Source: Labilibaculum euxinicum (lineage in GTDB: Bacteria > Bacteroidota > Bacteroidia > Bacteroidales > Marinifilaceae). From it: 64,000 bases of DNA. The DNA lies in the NCBI RefSeq assembly GCF_009795715.1, contig NZ_WTCR01000009.1, positions 152,214 through 216,213 on the forward strand. The letters are read 5' to 3'. The first letter of the stretch is position 1. Every line of letters begins with the position of its first letter. This document shows positions 8,843 through 17,536 of this stretch, piece after piece. Below the pieces are notes generated by a model that saw only the letters and a list, made by a program, of their open reading frames with translations, was not told the DNA's origin and searched no databases. Both the position numbers and the translations under genes were made by a program.

Positions 8843-8927
8843 GGCGTTCCCTTCGGGCGGGCTTTTCGCTGCAACTCCTCGCTCATTCTTCGCTGCGGGG
8901 TTTCCACTGCAATCCCTAACGCATGGT
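8843..8927. repeat. GGGCGTT...AACGCA dispersed-type repeat
   Basis: A GC-rich island in AT-rich intergenic DNA. It opens GGGCGTTCCCTTCGGGCGGGC, continues with TTCGCTGC and CTTCGCTGCGGGG, and closes CCACTGCAATCCCTAACGCA. The ends GCGTT and AACGC are inverted, and internal CCCTTCGGG and CTCGCTC/TCGCTGC pieces can fold. From memory, elements with this opening and close recur between genes in many Bacteroidota genomes; I cannot check copy number here. Confidence 0.55.
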
Positions 8928-9072
8928 ACCATTTATCAGGTGAAATTCCTCTTGCCGCTTGGTTCTAATGTTTTATAACCAAATAAATAACGGGAAGTTA
9001 TGAACTTTTTCTTTGTGGTAAATTGTTTTTTTTTTGACAGGAATTGTCCGTCCTATGTTCTGTTGTTGTTTC

Positions 9073-9292
9073 TCTGAGTCAAAAAATTCTGTTCTGCGGT
9101 ACAATCAGTGAAATCTGTGGCTTTATATACCCTTCTGCGGGCAAATCAATACGTTCTGTGGCAGAATGAGTCAAATCTGCGGGTTTACAATACGCCCTGC
9201 GGGCAAAATAAGTAATTCTGCGGGTAAACCCATCCTTCCTGCAGCATTTTACCCCTTCCTGCGCTATAATCACCTAGCCTGCGCGCGGGTTT
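9073..9292. repeat. Phased 20-21 bp repeat array (TCTGCGG header)
   Basis: Successive TCTGCGG-like headers begin at 9093, 9114, 9134, 9155, 9176, 9196, 9217, 9238, 9258 and 9278, with a weaker one at 9073. The spacing is always 20 or 21 (mean near 20.6). Variants are TCTGTGG, CCTGCGG, CCTGCAG and CCTGCGC; the 12-14 bases after each header are loosely similar (GCAAA, AATnAGT) but not conserved. The minus-strand ORF over it is a by-product of the repeat. Confidence 0.8.
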
Positions 9293-9337
9293 CAGACTTA
9301 TTAAGTTGGTGTAACATCCTTATTAATATCAAAAAAA

Positions 9338-9359
9338 AGACTGCCCCGCAAGGCAGTCT
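9338..9359 (-). terminator. Intrinsic terminator of the DUF5723 operon
   Basis: AGACTGCC (9338-9345) pairs with GGCAGTCT (9352-9359) around a 6-base loop. On the minus strand the stem is followed by an uninterrupted T-run, 54 bases after the DUF5723 gene stop. Confidence 0.92.
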
Positions 9360-9412
9360 CGAATTCAAATTGATGTAAACTCTCCGTTATTGGAGTAAAA
9401 AAATCGTTTTAT

Positions 9413-10885
9413 TTATTTGTACAATGGCTTCTTCTTGTTTTTAATTTCATCCTCGAAAGAGCAGGAATCTTTTTTCTTTGTTTTGTCCTTACAGCCAAAC
9501 AAAAAGTTGATTCCGAAACGAATGTTTGCCAAGTGAGCAGTATTTGGTTTAATGGCCGCCATTACATTGTCGCTGACCACATAAAACTGTGTAGGACCCA
9601 ATTTCGCAGCTAGTCCAAATCCAACGTTGTTGTACGAATGGTTTACCACCGAGTAACTCAATGTAGTACTAAGATTTCTGAAAAAACGTGCGTTGGCTGA
9701 GAGTGTTAATGACGATTGAATTTTACCGTTAAAAATTTCGGTTCTGCTTAATGCACCTACATTCACTCTTTTGTTAAGGTCGTGTGTTCCGCCTAAATAT
9801 ATTTTGGCAGGCAGTCCAACTTTGTATGAATCTATTCCGTTTATCACGCGAAATTCGTCAGCAATTGAGTCTGTTAAATCATCAAATACATCTTCAATTT
9901 CTTTGTAGTTTGGATCTTTTGAATTTCCCGATTGCGACCAGTCGGCTCCTGTCCAGGTAAATGAACCTTTTTGAGAGAATTCATGACCATCCGTTTTCCA
10001 GTTAATCGATCCAATATCCAATATACTTGCATATAAGCGGGTTTTTTCATCCATTTGGTAAGTCATACCCAAATCAACGGCAAAACCTTTATTATCGGTG
10101 TTTGCGAAGAAATCTGCATCGTAACTATCACCATCTATGTCAATGTCGTTCACATATCCGTCAGCATCCAAACCGATTTGATTAATTGGCATGGAAACAC
10201 GAAGACGGTGTTCCGAATTTAAAACAATCTCGTTACCGGAAGCAGAGGTGAATACGGACATGTCGGAATCTTCCATGTGCATGTTGGCTATACCAAACAG
10301 CATTTTTCCTTTGATACCAACCGTCCATTTGTCGTTTATTTTTTTCGATACACCCAGAGCAACTTCGTGATAGTAACTTGCATCCAATCCCAGTCCGCCC
10401 CAATTTGCAGTTTTTCCTCTGTATGAGGCGTTGCCGTCTTTCAAAAATGTCATCATTTCCTGATCGAAACTGAAACGGGAATCTTCCTTTTCAATCACAT
10501 CCAGTGTGAAAAAGTAATCTTTTGCGCGTATTCCGAGGGCAAAAAGAGTCAGTTCAAATTGCTGCGACACAAAATTGGTTGTTTGCAATGCATCGTGAAA
10601 GCTATTGATATCAACAACTAAAGAATCTTTTCGGATTCCTGTACCATCTTTAATTATATCGCTGTAAGCAAAGCTGCTGTTGCTGTAATTCAGATAAATT
10701 GAACTCAGCGCCGGAAATCCAACGAATACTTTGCATTCGGGTTGAATTGCCGGATTCAACTGATTTGACTGAGGAACATTTTGCATTAAATACAAAGTGT
10801 TGTTCATTTTTTGGGCTGAAGCCGAAACAGATAAAAACAGAAATATCAATCCTGCTATAGATGTTTTGTATATAAATTTAATCAT
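9413..10885 (-). CDS. DUF5723-family outer-membrane beta-barrel protein
   Basis: A 490-residue protein with a signal peptide (about 1-24, ending VSASAQ). The mature start (NNTLYLMQNVPQSNQLNPAIQPEC) is the N-terminal signature I associate with DUF5723, a PorP/FadL-like barrel family of Bacteroidota. The body alternates barrel strands (TVGIKGKMLFGIANM, FAVDLGMTYQMDEKTRLYASI) and ends AHLANIRFGINFLFG, a terminal strand, followed by a Lys/Cys-rich tail. It is second in a two-gene operon behind a large lipoprotein (18-base gap) and closes with a strong terminator. Cell-envelope function, substrate unknown. Confidence 0.8.
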   Translation of the reverse strand: MIKFIYKTSIAGLIFLFLSVSASAQKMNNTLYLMQNVPQSNQLNPAIQPECKVFVGFPALSSIYLNYSNSSFAYSDIIKDGTGIRKDSLVVDINSFHDALQTTNFVSQQFELTLFALGIRAKDYFFTLDVIEKEDSRFSFDQEMMTFLKDGNASYRGKTANWGGLGLDASYYHEVALGVSKKINDKWTVGIKGKMLFGIANMHMEDSDMSVFTSASGNEIVLNSEHRLRVSMPINQIGLDADGYVNDIDIDGDSYDADFFANTDNKGFAVDLGMTYQMDEKTRLYASILDIGSINWKTDGHEFSQKGSFTWTGADWSQSGNSKDPNYKEIEDVFDDLTDSIADEFRVINGIDSYKVGLPAKIYLGGTHDLNKRVNVGALSRTEIFNGKIQSSLTLSANARFFRNLSTTLSYSVVNHSYNNVGFGLAAKLGPTQFYVVSDNVMAAIKPNTAHLANIRFGINFLFGCKDKTKKKDSCSFEDEIKNKKKPLYK

Positions 10886-10903
10886 ATTGGAGTGTCTGGG
10901 TGC

Positions 10904-12577
10904 TTAGTTATTAAGATCGATTTGAGCCTGAACAGATAAAGTGAATTTGAGTTCGTAGTCCCCCTTAAGTTTTACAGGAACGCCATCATTTTCTGTACTT
11001 ACGCCAGCGTTTATAATTAGGTTTTTGGTTTGGTTCAGGTTTTTTATCTGACTTTGGTTTAATTGTATTTTATGCTCCACCTCTTTTACCGAGGCAGGAT
11101 CAACTTCTCCGATTTTATCGCCAGAGACAAACACTTTTGCCGCCTCAATTACTTGATTGTCTGAAATGGAATCAATTACATTGTAGGCTGCATCGGTAAA
11201 GTAAATTTTATCGATGCTTACGTCGAGCGGATAACCGTTTTCAGTAACGATAACCACGGCAGCATTCATAATTTTATCTGCATCGCTAATGTCAATGTCG
11301 TTTACAGTATCTCTAAGCATCAGATTTGTTGCCGTAAAATCCAAAGGAACATCTATTTCAATATCCACATTAATAGCTGAGCTGTTGCTGATGATGTTTG
11401 GAGTTGTTGGTGTTGGAGCAATGGCTCCGGTTGGGTTTAAAGCAATATTTCCAAAATATTCCAATCGGTCCGATGGAGGCAAGGCCATTAAAGCTTTTAT
11501 GTTGGAATTGATCGTGTCGTAAGTAATGATTTCAGTTATTGCATCAATGATTAACGGATTTGTTACAGAAACTTCATCAGGATATGCGGGTTGTAACGCA
11601 TCAGGATTTAATGAGGCTGCAGTTCCATCTGTTGCGTAGCCGGTAATGTCGGCATTAATTTGGAACGGAACTCCAACCGAGTTTTCCATGATAAGATTAA
11701 TGCGGGGATCAGCAAATTGGTAATCACCTTCAATATCATCCCAAAAATCAACATTCATGTCAAAGTTTCCGGCATCGAGAGTAATGATCTGATTTCCAAA
11801 ATCACCTTTGGCCAATTGAAAATTGATGTTCTGAACAGTTAGGTTAATTCCCAAATCACCAGTACTGCTAATTATATGGCTGGCATTGTCTTTAATATCA
11901 ATGTCAAAAGTAATGTCAATATCATTATTGGTAGTGTATGGTGTGTTGAAAGCTAAATTTAGGTTTGCCAGATTTAAGGTTTCAATTTGATTTATTGCGT
12001 TTGGAGCTAATGTAAAAGTCTGATTAACTGGAATTCCGCTTTGTGTTCCGTTCGGAATTTCAATGGTGATATCAACTTCAGTATTTAAAGGATTTGTTAA
12101 AGCAAATCGAATGTTTGCATCCAAATCCAATTCATAAAGTTTAACGTCCGTGTTGCCCGTGATGATCTGAATTTGATCTGTTTGTGCGCTTAAGCCTAAT
12201 CCGGCAATAGCTGAATAAGGAAGGCCAACACCAAAATTTGGCAATGTATAACTTAGATCCAAGGCAGATTGATTGGGAAAGTTCAGCACTTCATCAATAT
12301 TGTAAGAAAAAATATCTTCCTCCATGTATTTGATGTGCAGCATGCCTTCCGCATCAAGAGTAATGGTTTGATCGGCAGGGTTTGCCTCATGTTGATTCAG
12401 TAAATACCACAATGAATAGGTTCCATAACCAACCGGAACAATCATATTGGGTGTCCAGTCTATTTTATCGGAAAGCTTGTCGAAGTCGTAGTCGTCTCCG
12501 TTAAAACAGGATTGCATTGAAATGGCTAAAATGCCGGCAAGCAAGAATGGAATTAGGGATCTAAGTTTTAATATCAT
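10904..12577 (-). CDS. Large secreted lipoprotein of unknown function
   Basis: A 557-residue protein with an N-terminal lipobox S-M-Q-S-C (Cys24) followed by FNGDDYDFD, an acidic sorting stretch that suits surface display. The rest is a series of beta-rich segments rich in Asn, Asp, Ile and Thr with recurring phrases (FNLTLAPNAINQIETLNLANL-type strands, VDIEIDVPLDF, VDITIEIPNG), suggesting two or more Ig-like or jelly-roll domains. No named family recognised. It is the upstream partner of the DUF5723 barrel, 18 bases apart, so a barrel-lipoprotein complex on the outer membrane is a reasonable inference. Confidence 0.75.
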   Translation of the reverse strand: MILKLRSLIPFLLAGILAISMQSCFNGDDYDFDKLSDKIDWTPNMIVPVGYGTYSLWYLLNQHEANPADQTITLDAEGMLHIKYMEEDIFSYNIDEVLNFPNQSALDLSYTLPNFGVGLPYSAIAGLGLSAQTDQIQIITGNTDVKLYELDLDANIRFALTNPLNTEVDITIEIPNGTQSGIPVNQTFTLAPNAINQIETLNLANLNLAFNTPYTTNNDIDITFDIDIKDNASHIISSTGDLGINLTVQNINFQLAKGDFGNQIITLDAGNFDMNVDFWDDIEGDYQFADPRINLIMENSVGVPFQINADITGYATDGTAASLNPDALQPAYPDEVSVTNPLIIDAITEIITYDTINSNIKALMALPPSDRLEYFGNIALNPTGAIAPTPTTPNIISNSSAINVDIEIDVPLDFTATNLMLRDTVNDIDISDADKIMNAAVVIVTENGYPLDVSIDKIYFTDAAYNVIDSISDNQVIEAAKVFVSGDKIGEVDPASVKEVEHKIQLNQSQIKNLNQTKNLIINAGVSTENDGVPVKLKGDYELKFTLSVQAQIDLNN

Positions 12578-12630
12578 AGTTGTTTTATTTATATGCGTTT
12601 ATATAGAATGCACCGAACAAAGCATTTGAA

Positions 12631-12662
12631 ACCCTAATAATGCTATGATAAATTATTAGGGT
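12631..12662 (-). terminator. Terminator-like hairpin after the DUF3352-like gene
   Basis: ACCCTAATAAT (12631-12641) and ATTATTAGGGT (12652-12662) form an 11-bp perfect stem with a 10-base loop, 84 bases after the 920-residue gene stop. The U-tract is weak (TTTC). Confidence 0.6.
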
Positions 12663-12745
12663 CTAATTGTAAATCCTAAAAAATCAATAGTTTGTGCAGA
12701 GCATTGATTTTGGTGCATGAATATTTCGTTATTGATGACAAAAAA

Positions 12746-15508
12746 TTATTGTACGGAATAGTTGAGAAGGAAGTTTCGGTTATCTCCTACATAAAGATTA
12801 AAGGATTTATCACCGGTTTTTGAAAAGCCGATTGAGAATTCCGTATTTCCTTTAAGAGGAAATCCTTCATGGTTATTTCCCTCTTTATCAATCAGAAAGA
12901 TCTTGTTCTCATCTTCCAGACAAATTCCAATTTCAATGTTTCTCCGCGAAAAGCTGTAAACATTAGGTCGGAAGCTAATATTGGAATCAAACTTTTTCTC
13001 GAGAATTTGTTTTCCCGAATCGTCAAATATTCTAAGGATGTTATAATCAGCAAACAGATATTCATTTCTGCCATCCGTATCAATATCTGCAGCTGTAAAA
13101 AAATGTGAATCGGATAGTTGTGTGAATGTTTTTTTCTCAATGCTTCCATCAAAATAGCAGTAGTAGATGTTTCCATTTATGTCCGTTGTCACCAGTCTGT
13201 CGCTGATATTTCCAACAGATTTCTCCAAAAAGAATGGGTTGTTCTTCGATTTTGAAAACTGTTCTTTACATCTGATTCTTTCTTCGCCACGGCGGTTTAG
13301 AATGTAAATGCGGTATTGATCGGCATAAACAATGTAGTCCTTGTTTTTTACCCGAAAGTGCTGAATTTCGCAATTAATTTCATTTTCAGCTTTAGCCGGA
13401 TTCCAACCTGTAAGAGTCCTGCCATCTTTCGTGTAAGCATAAATATTTTTATCCTTGCAGGGAATGAAAAACCGGTAATTTTTGTTGTTGTCGTAATCGA
13501 AGATAGAAACACCCCGAACAGCCTCAGATTTTAGTTTTATCGGGTAATTTCCCACGTTGTCGCCATTTCTATCTACCAAATGAAGCTTGTTTTTAGTGGC
13601 AAACAGATACTGTAGTTTGCCATTTTTAAATAGATCAATTTGCTGAACTGGCCCAACAATTTTAGATTCCAAAGCTTTTTTCCATAACACACGTCCCGAA
13701 GGATTTAAAAGATAAAGCTGATTATTAATATCCTGAACCAAAATTTCATTCTCTTTTGTGTAATGATTCTGAACCAAATATGGTTTGTGAGCAAAGCAGG
13801 TATCCAACCTCGATTCCCATTCGGTTTGAGGAGCCAACTCCAGTATCGGATCGTATTCGATGAATAAGTTGTTGTAAATCAGATTTCTGTTTGAGCTTAA
13901 TTGCAGGCCGACAGCCTGAAATTTATTTACGCTCTGCTTGTGGTTTTGAATTTCCTTTTGCAAACCGGCATTTAGGAATCCCGAAATAAATGAGTTTGCT
14001 CTGGGTGTTGAAGCATAAAAATAAAAGTTCGCCTTATTGGACAGAAACTCTTTGTTTTCCATATAGGTTTGATTGGTATTGAGGGTTTTACCCAGAACCG
14101 ATTCTTTAATAAATTCGGAAAGAGAGCTGATATCAGGTCCCATCACCAAGTAATTATCGATAAAAGTGAAGTAGGCCGATGAGGCGCCGGCAAAGAAGGT
14201 TCCAAAAAGCTTTTCCGGAAGTTGGTCTTCAGGCAATCTGAAAATATCGAAGCTGGTTTCCTTGTCGAGATGATAAGTGCGCATGTAGTAGGCAAGAGTA
14301 CGTTGTTCTTTTTTTGCCTTGCCATTAATCATTTCCAGCATTTTTTTCTTGGCAATACTGGCGCTTTTAGTTCGTATTATGGTGAAGCGTTTGTTGGTTT
14401 GGCCTTCGGTAAAAGCAATGCCAATTTCTTTATAGATAATAGAATAGATTGCTTCTTCGTAATCCACTCCGGTTTTCTTTTTTACGTCGTTAATATTTTT
14501 CAGATATTCGGATAATTGCCCCATCTGATCAAGGTATTTCCGGTATTTCCCTTTGTGTAAAGGAGCATCATCAATACCCAGTATGGCTAAAATACTGGTA
14601 CTCGATGGAATCATCGATTCCATTTCCATTTTAACTGGTTCTTGCTGAAGAAACAAATTCATCAGGTTGCCTTGCTGAGGATCGCTGTATGTAAATCCGT
14701 TTAGCAAAATTATTTTATTTCTGAAACTAAGATCAAGCTCCGTCCAGTTCGCCAAATTGGTATAGTTTCGTATAAATTTGCTGTAATCTTTATCGAGAGA
14801 TAAGGAAACTTGTTTTGGAAAGGTTTTGAGGTTCAGGAAGATGTTGGCATCCACATTTTTGCCGATTGTACGGCGAATTTGTTCAAAGCCTTTTGAATTG
14901 CAGATGGAGTTTTCAGTACTTAGCTGCAACACCGAATTTTCAAGCAGTAACATCGATCTGCTGGCAATAAATAATCCTTTCGAAAAAGTAAAGTGAATTC
15001 CTTTATCCTTTGAGTTTTGAGGCGGAATACTATATAATGTTGTGTTGTGGTATTTTCGTTCCGAAACCGATCTGTCCAAACCAACCCAATTAATGATGGC
15101 ATTTTTAATTTTCTTTTCTTCCAGATAATCAGTAATCGGAAGAATGTACAGGTATTCAATTTCATTTTTACCCTGCAAATGGCTCGCCATGGTAAACGAC
15201 CGATCCAAAGATAAAGTGCCTTCCGAATCAAAATGACTGATCAGGCTGTCTATAAATTGAAGATTTTTATTGATGTCAGCAATTTTATCGAATTTGCTCA
15301 GTTCTTTCCATGCACCGGTATTGTTCTCCAATTTGGTGATTAAATCTTCCAGACTCTCAAATTGAATAATCATCTCGGAATTAACCGGAATGGCCGAGAA
15401 AGGATCTATTCCTTTGTATTCGCGTTGTTTTTGAAGGTATAGATAGCCTAAAACGGTAATTGTCAGAAGCAAAAGAATTAGTAGGTAGGTTAAAATTTTT
15501 CTCAACAT
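12746..15508 (-). CDS. Membrane-anchored protein with DUF3352-like domain and C-terminal beta-propeller
   Basis: A 920-residue protein. One N-terminal hydrophobic span (about 5-25) anchors or exports it. Residues about 35-560 resemble the DUF3352-type periplasmic domain (opening DPFSAIPVNSEMIIQFESLEDL). Residues about 580-920 hold at least six blade-like repeats in which a hydrophobic strand is followed by D/N-x-x-G: LYLLNPSGRVLWKK, LHLVDRNGDNVG, IYAYTKDGRTLTGW, IYILNRRGEER, LRIFDDSGKQILE and IFLIDKEGNNHEGFPLKG. This is the pattern of a PQQ/FG-GAP-like propeller. Function unknown; envelope location likely. It is monocistronic, with its own terminator-like hairpin downstream. The domain names are my recognition, not a search result. 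Confidence 0.75.
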   Translation of the reverse strand: MLRKILTYLLILLLLTITVLGYLYLQKQREYKGIDPFSAIPVNSEMIIQFESLEDLITKLENNTGAWKELSKFDKIADINKNLQFIDSLISHFDSEGTLSLDRSFTMASHLQGKNEIEYLYILPITDYLEEKKIKNAIINWVGLDRSVSERKYHNTTLYSIPPQNSKDKGIHFTFSKGLFIASRSMLLLENSVLQLSTENSICNSKGFEQIRRTIGKNVDANIFLNLKTFPKQVSLSLDKDYSKFIRNYTNLANWTELDLSFRNKIILLNGFTYSDPQQGNLMNLFLQQEPVKMEMESMIPSSTSILAILGIDDAPLHKGKYRKYLDQMGQLSEYLKNINDVKKKTGVDYEEAIYSIIYKEIGIAFTEGQTNKRFTIIRTKSASIAKKKMLEMINGKAKKEQRTLAYYMRTYHLDKETSFDIFRLPEDQLPEKLFGTFFAGASSAYFTFIDNYLVMGPDISSLSEFIKESVLGKTLNTNQTYMENKEFLSNKANFYFYASTPRANSFISGFLNAGLQKEIQNHKQSVNKFQAVGLQLSSNRNLIYNNLFIEYDPILELAPQTEWESRLDTCFAHKPYLVQNHYTKENEILVQDINNQLYLLNPSGRVLWKKALESKIVGPVQQIDLFKNGKLQYLFATKNKLHLVDRNGDNVGNYPIKLKSEAVRGVSIFDYDNNKNYRFFIPCKDKNIYAYTKDGRTLTGWNPAKAENEINCEIQHFRVKNKDYIVYADQYRIYILNRRGEERIRCKEQFSKSKNNPFFLEKSVGNISDRLVTTDINGNIYYCYFDGSIEKKTFTQLSDSHFFTAADIDTDGRNEYLFADYNILRIFDDSGKQILEKKFDSNISFRPNVYSFSRRNIEIGICLEDENKIFLIDKEGNNHEGFPLKGNTEFSIGFSKTGDKSFNLYVGDNRNFLLNYSVQ

Positions 15509-15627
15509 ATTTGGTCGGTTGCGTGGAAAAGTGATTGATCAAAAATAGCAATTTATCGAATGTTTAAAAAATTATGTGTACGATATCTTTGCAGCAAAGA
15601 AAAGGCTTGAATGAACCCCTGAAAAAA

Positions 15628-15649
15628 TACCCCGACGGTTGCCGGGGTA
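15628..15649 (-). terminator. Intrinsic terminator of the aldehyde dehydrogenase gene
   Basis: TACCCCG (15628-15634) pairs with CGGGGTA (15643-15649). On the minus strand it is followed by TTTTTTC, 40 bases after the gene stop. Confidence 0.9.
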
Positions 15650-15688
15650 CTTGCTTTTAAATAATCGTAAGTGTTTGGTGTGTTGTGT

Positions 15689-17221
15689 CTAAAAATCGAA
15701 CTTAATTCCTTGCGCCAATGGCAGGTCTACGCCATAGTTTATGGTATTCGTTTGTCTTCTCATATATGTTTTCCAGGAATCGGAACCTGATTCACGTCCG
15801 CCGCCGGTTTCCTTTTCGCCACCAAAAGCACCGCCAATTTCAGCTCCTGATGTTCCGATGTTTACATTGGCAATTCCACAATCGCTTCCAATAGCAGAAA
15901 TAAAGGTTTGAGCTTCGCGCATGTTCATGGTGAAAATCGATGAGGATAAACCTTGTGGCACATCATTGTGCAAATGAATGGCTTCGTCGAGGGTTTTGTA
16001 TTTCATGATGTACAGGACCGGAACAAATGATTCATCCTGAACAATTTGCCAGTGATTTTCAACCTCGCAGAAGGTAGGAACCACAAAATTACCATCCAGT
16101 ACTTTATCGCCGTAAACAATTTTACCGCCTGCCTTTTTTACTTCAGCAATGGCATGTTTGTATACTTCTACGGCACCGCTGTCAATTACGGGGCCAACCA
16201 ATGTTTTTTCATCCAACGGATTGCCAATTTTACCTTCCACCTGTTTGTATGCATGCAGCAAACGGGTTTTCACATCCTCGTAAATACTTTCGTGGATAAT
16301 CAGACGTCGGGTAGAAGTGCATCTTTGTCCGGCAGTACCAACCGATCCGAATACAATTCCCGGAATGGCCATGTCTAAATCGGCCGAAGGAGCCATTATT
16401 ATTGCGTTGTTGCCACCCAATTCGGCAATTGTTCTTCCCAAACGGGCCCCCACTTTTTCGGCAACCCGTTTGCCTATGGCTGTTGATCCGGTAACGGAAA
16501 TTAACGGAACACGTTTGTCTTCTATAAAATTATCACCCATTACTGATGATTTTGCAACTACCAAGTTGAAAACACCTTCGGGTACATTGTTGTCTTTTAG
16601 TACTTTTTGAATGATGTTGTGACAAGCCAGAGCACACAGAGGTACTTTCGAGCTGGGTTTCCAGATAATCACATCGCCGCAAACCGCTGCCAGCATCGCG
16701 TTCCATGCCCAAACAGCAACCGGAAAGTTGAAAGCAGAAATTACACCCACAATTCCCAGCGGATGGTACTGATCCATCATTTTATGATCCGGACGCTCGG
16801 AATGCATGGTAAATCCGTAAAGCATTCTTGACTGGCCCACTGCAAAATCGCAGATATCAATCATTTCCTGAACTTCGCCTAATCCTTCCTGATAAATTTT
16901 CCCCATTTCGAGGCTAACCAATTTCCCCAGATCATCTTTTGCCTCGCGGAGCGAATTGCCAATCTGACGAACTATTTCGCCTCGTTTTGGAGCCGGTATT
17001 TTTCGCCACACTTTAAATGCTTCCTGAGCAGTTTCCAGCACTTTTTCGTAATCAGCGGCATTGGCATTTTTCACTTTTGCGATTACAGATCCATCAATGG
17101 GTGAAACCGATTCGGTTACGGCCCCGTTGCAATCGAACCAATTCGTACCTGTTGAAACTCCTTCGTTAATTGGATCAATGCCAAGGTGTTTTAGTGTTTC
17201 CTGAACTCCAAAATCTTTCAT
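15689..17221 (-). CDS. Aldehyde dehydrogenase, ALDH7 (antiquitin-like) family
   Basis: 510 residues from the ATG at 17221. The upstream in-frame ATG at 17281 would add a poor 20-residue leader (MLTPFWWISALPPKD...), which does not resemble the family N-terminus. An NAD(P)-dependent cytoplasmic oxidoreductase; antiquitin-type enzymes oxidise alpha-aminoadipic semialdehyde in lysine breakdown. Visible: the FNFPVAVWAWNAMLA segment, the VTGSTAIG NAD loop, catalytic Glu in ELGGNN (about 267), catalytic Cys in GQRCTSTRR (about 301) and the GGGRESGSDSWKTYMRR tail typical of ALDH7. No lysine-catabolic neighbours are present, so the physiological substrate is open. Confidence 0.9.
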   Translation of the reverse strand: MKDFGVQETLKHLGIDPINEGVSTGTNWFDCNGAVTESVSPIDGSVIAKVKNANAADYEKVLETAQEAFKVWRKIPAPKRGEIVRQIGNSLREAKDDLGKLVSLEMGKIYQEGLGEVQEMIDICDFAVGQSRMLYGFTMHSERPDHKMMDQYHPLGIVGVISAFNFPVAVWAWNAMLAAVCGDVIIWKPSSKVPLCALACHNIIQKVLKDNNVPEGVFNLVVAKSSVMGDNFIEDKRVPLISVTGSTAIGKRVAEKVGARLGRTIAELGGNNAIIMAPSADLDMAIPGIVFGSVGTAGQRCTSTRRLIIHESIYEDVKTRLLHAYKQVEGKIGNPLDEKTLVGPVIDSGAVEVYKHAIAEVKKAGGKIVYGDKVLDGNFVVPTFCEVENHWQIVQDESFVPVLYIMKYKTLDEAIHLHNDVPQGLSSSIFTMNMREAQTFISAIGSDCGIANVNIGTSGAEIGGAFGGEKETGGGRESGSDSWKTYMRRQTNTINYGVDLPLAQGIKFDF

Positions 17222-17472
17222 ATTTTCGTATGATTTGTCTTTTGGCGGAAGTGCGGATATCCACCAAAAAGGGGTTAGCATTCAATTTTTTAAATTCGCA
17301 ATTCACAAGATAATGATTGTAAGGCATTTTCCCTATGATTTATATCATATGAAACGTCCATGCCAAAGTCATTTTGACACACAGGGAGATGATTATTCTC
17401 AGCAGGGTAAGTTCCATATGGCAAAAACATACAATTATAATCATATGAATGACTGTTTGTAAAGCAAAAATA
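17222..17472. other. Gene-free stretch upstream of the aldehyde dehydrogenase
   Basis: No credible ORF. Several CATATG-containing words (17347, 17417 and 17442 areas) and a GTCATTTTGAC dyad near 17368 may be regulatory, but I cannot assign a regulator. Confidence 0.3.
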
Positions 17473-17498
17473 AACCCGAATCGTCTGTGATTCGGGTT
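17473..17498 (-). terminator. Intrinsic terminator of the DHOD-like gene
   Basis: AACCCGAATC (17473-17482) pairs perfectly with GATTCGGGTT (17489-17498) around a 6-base loop. On the minus strand it is followed by TATTTTTG. Confidence 0.9.
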
Positions 17499-17536
17499 CT
17501 GATGATTTTGATAATTATAATTTGAGAAATTACATT

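Noticed and set aside
9073..9292. CRISPR array or coding repeat
   Set aside because: The period is 20-21 bases with only a 7-base conserved header, too short for CRISPR. The minus-strand 64-codon ORF across it is low-complexity, and its frame drifts relative to the repeat because 20 is not a multiple of 3.
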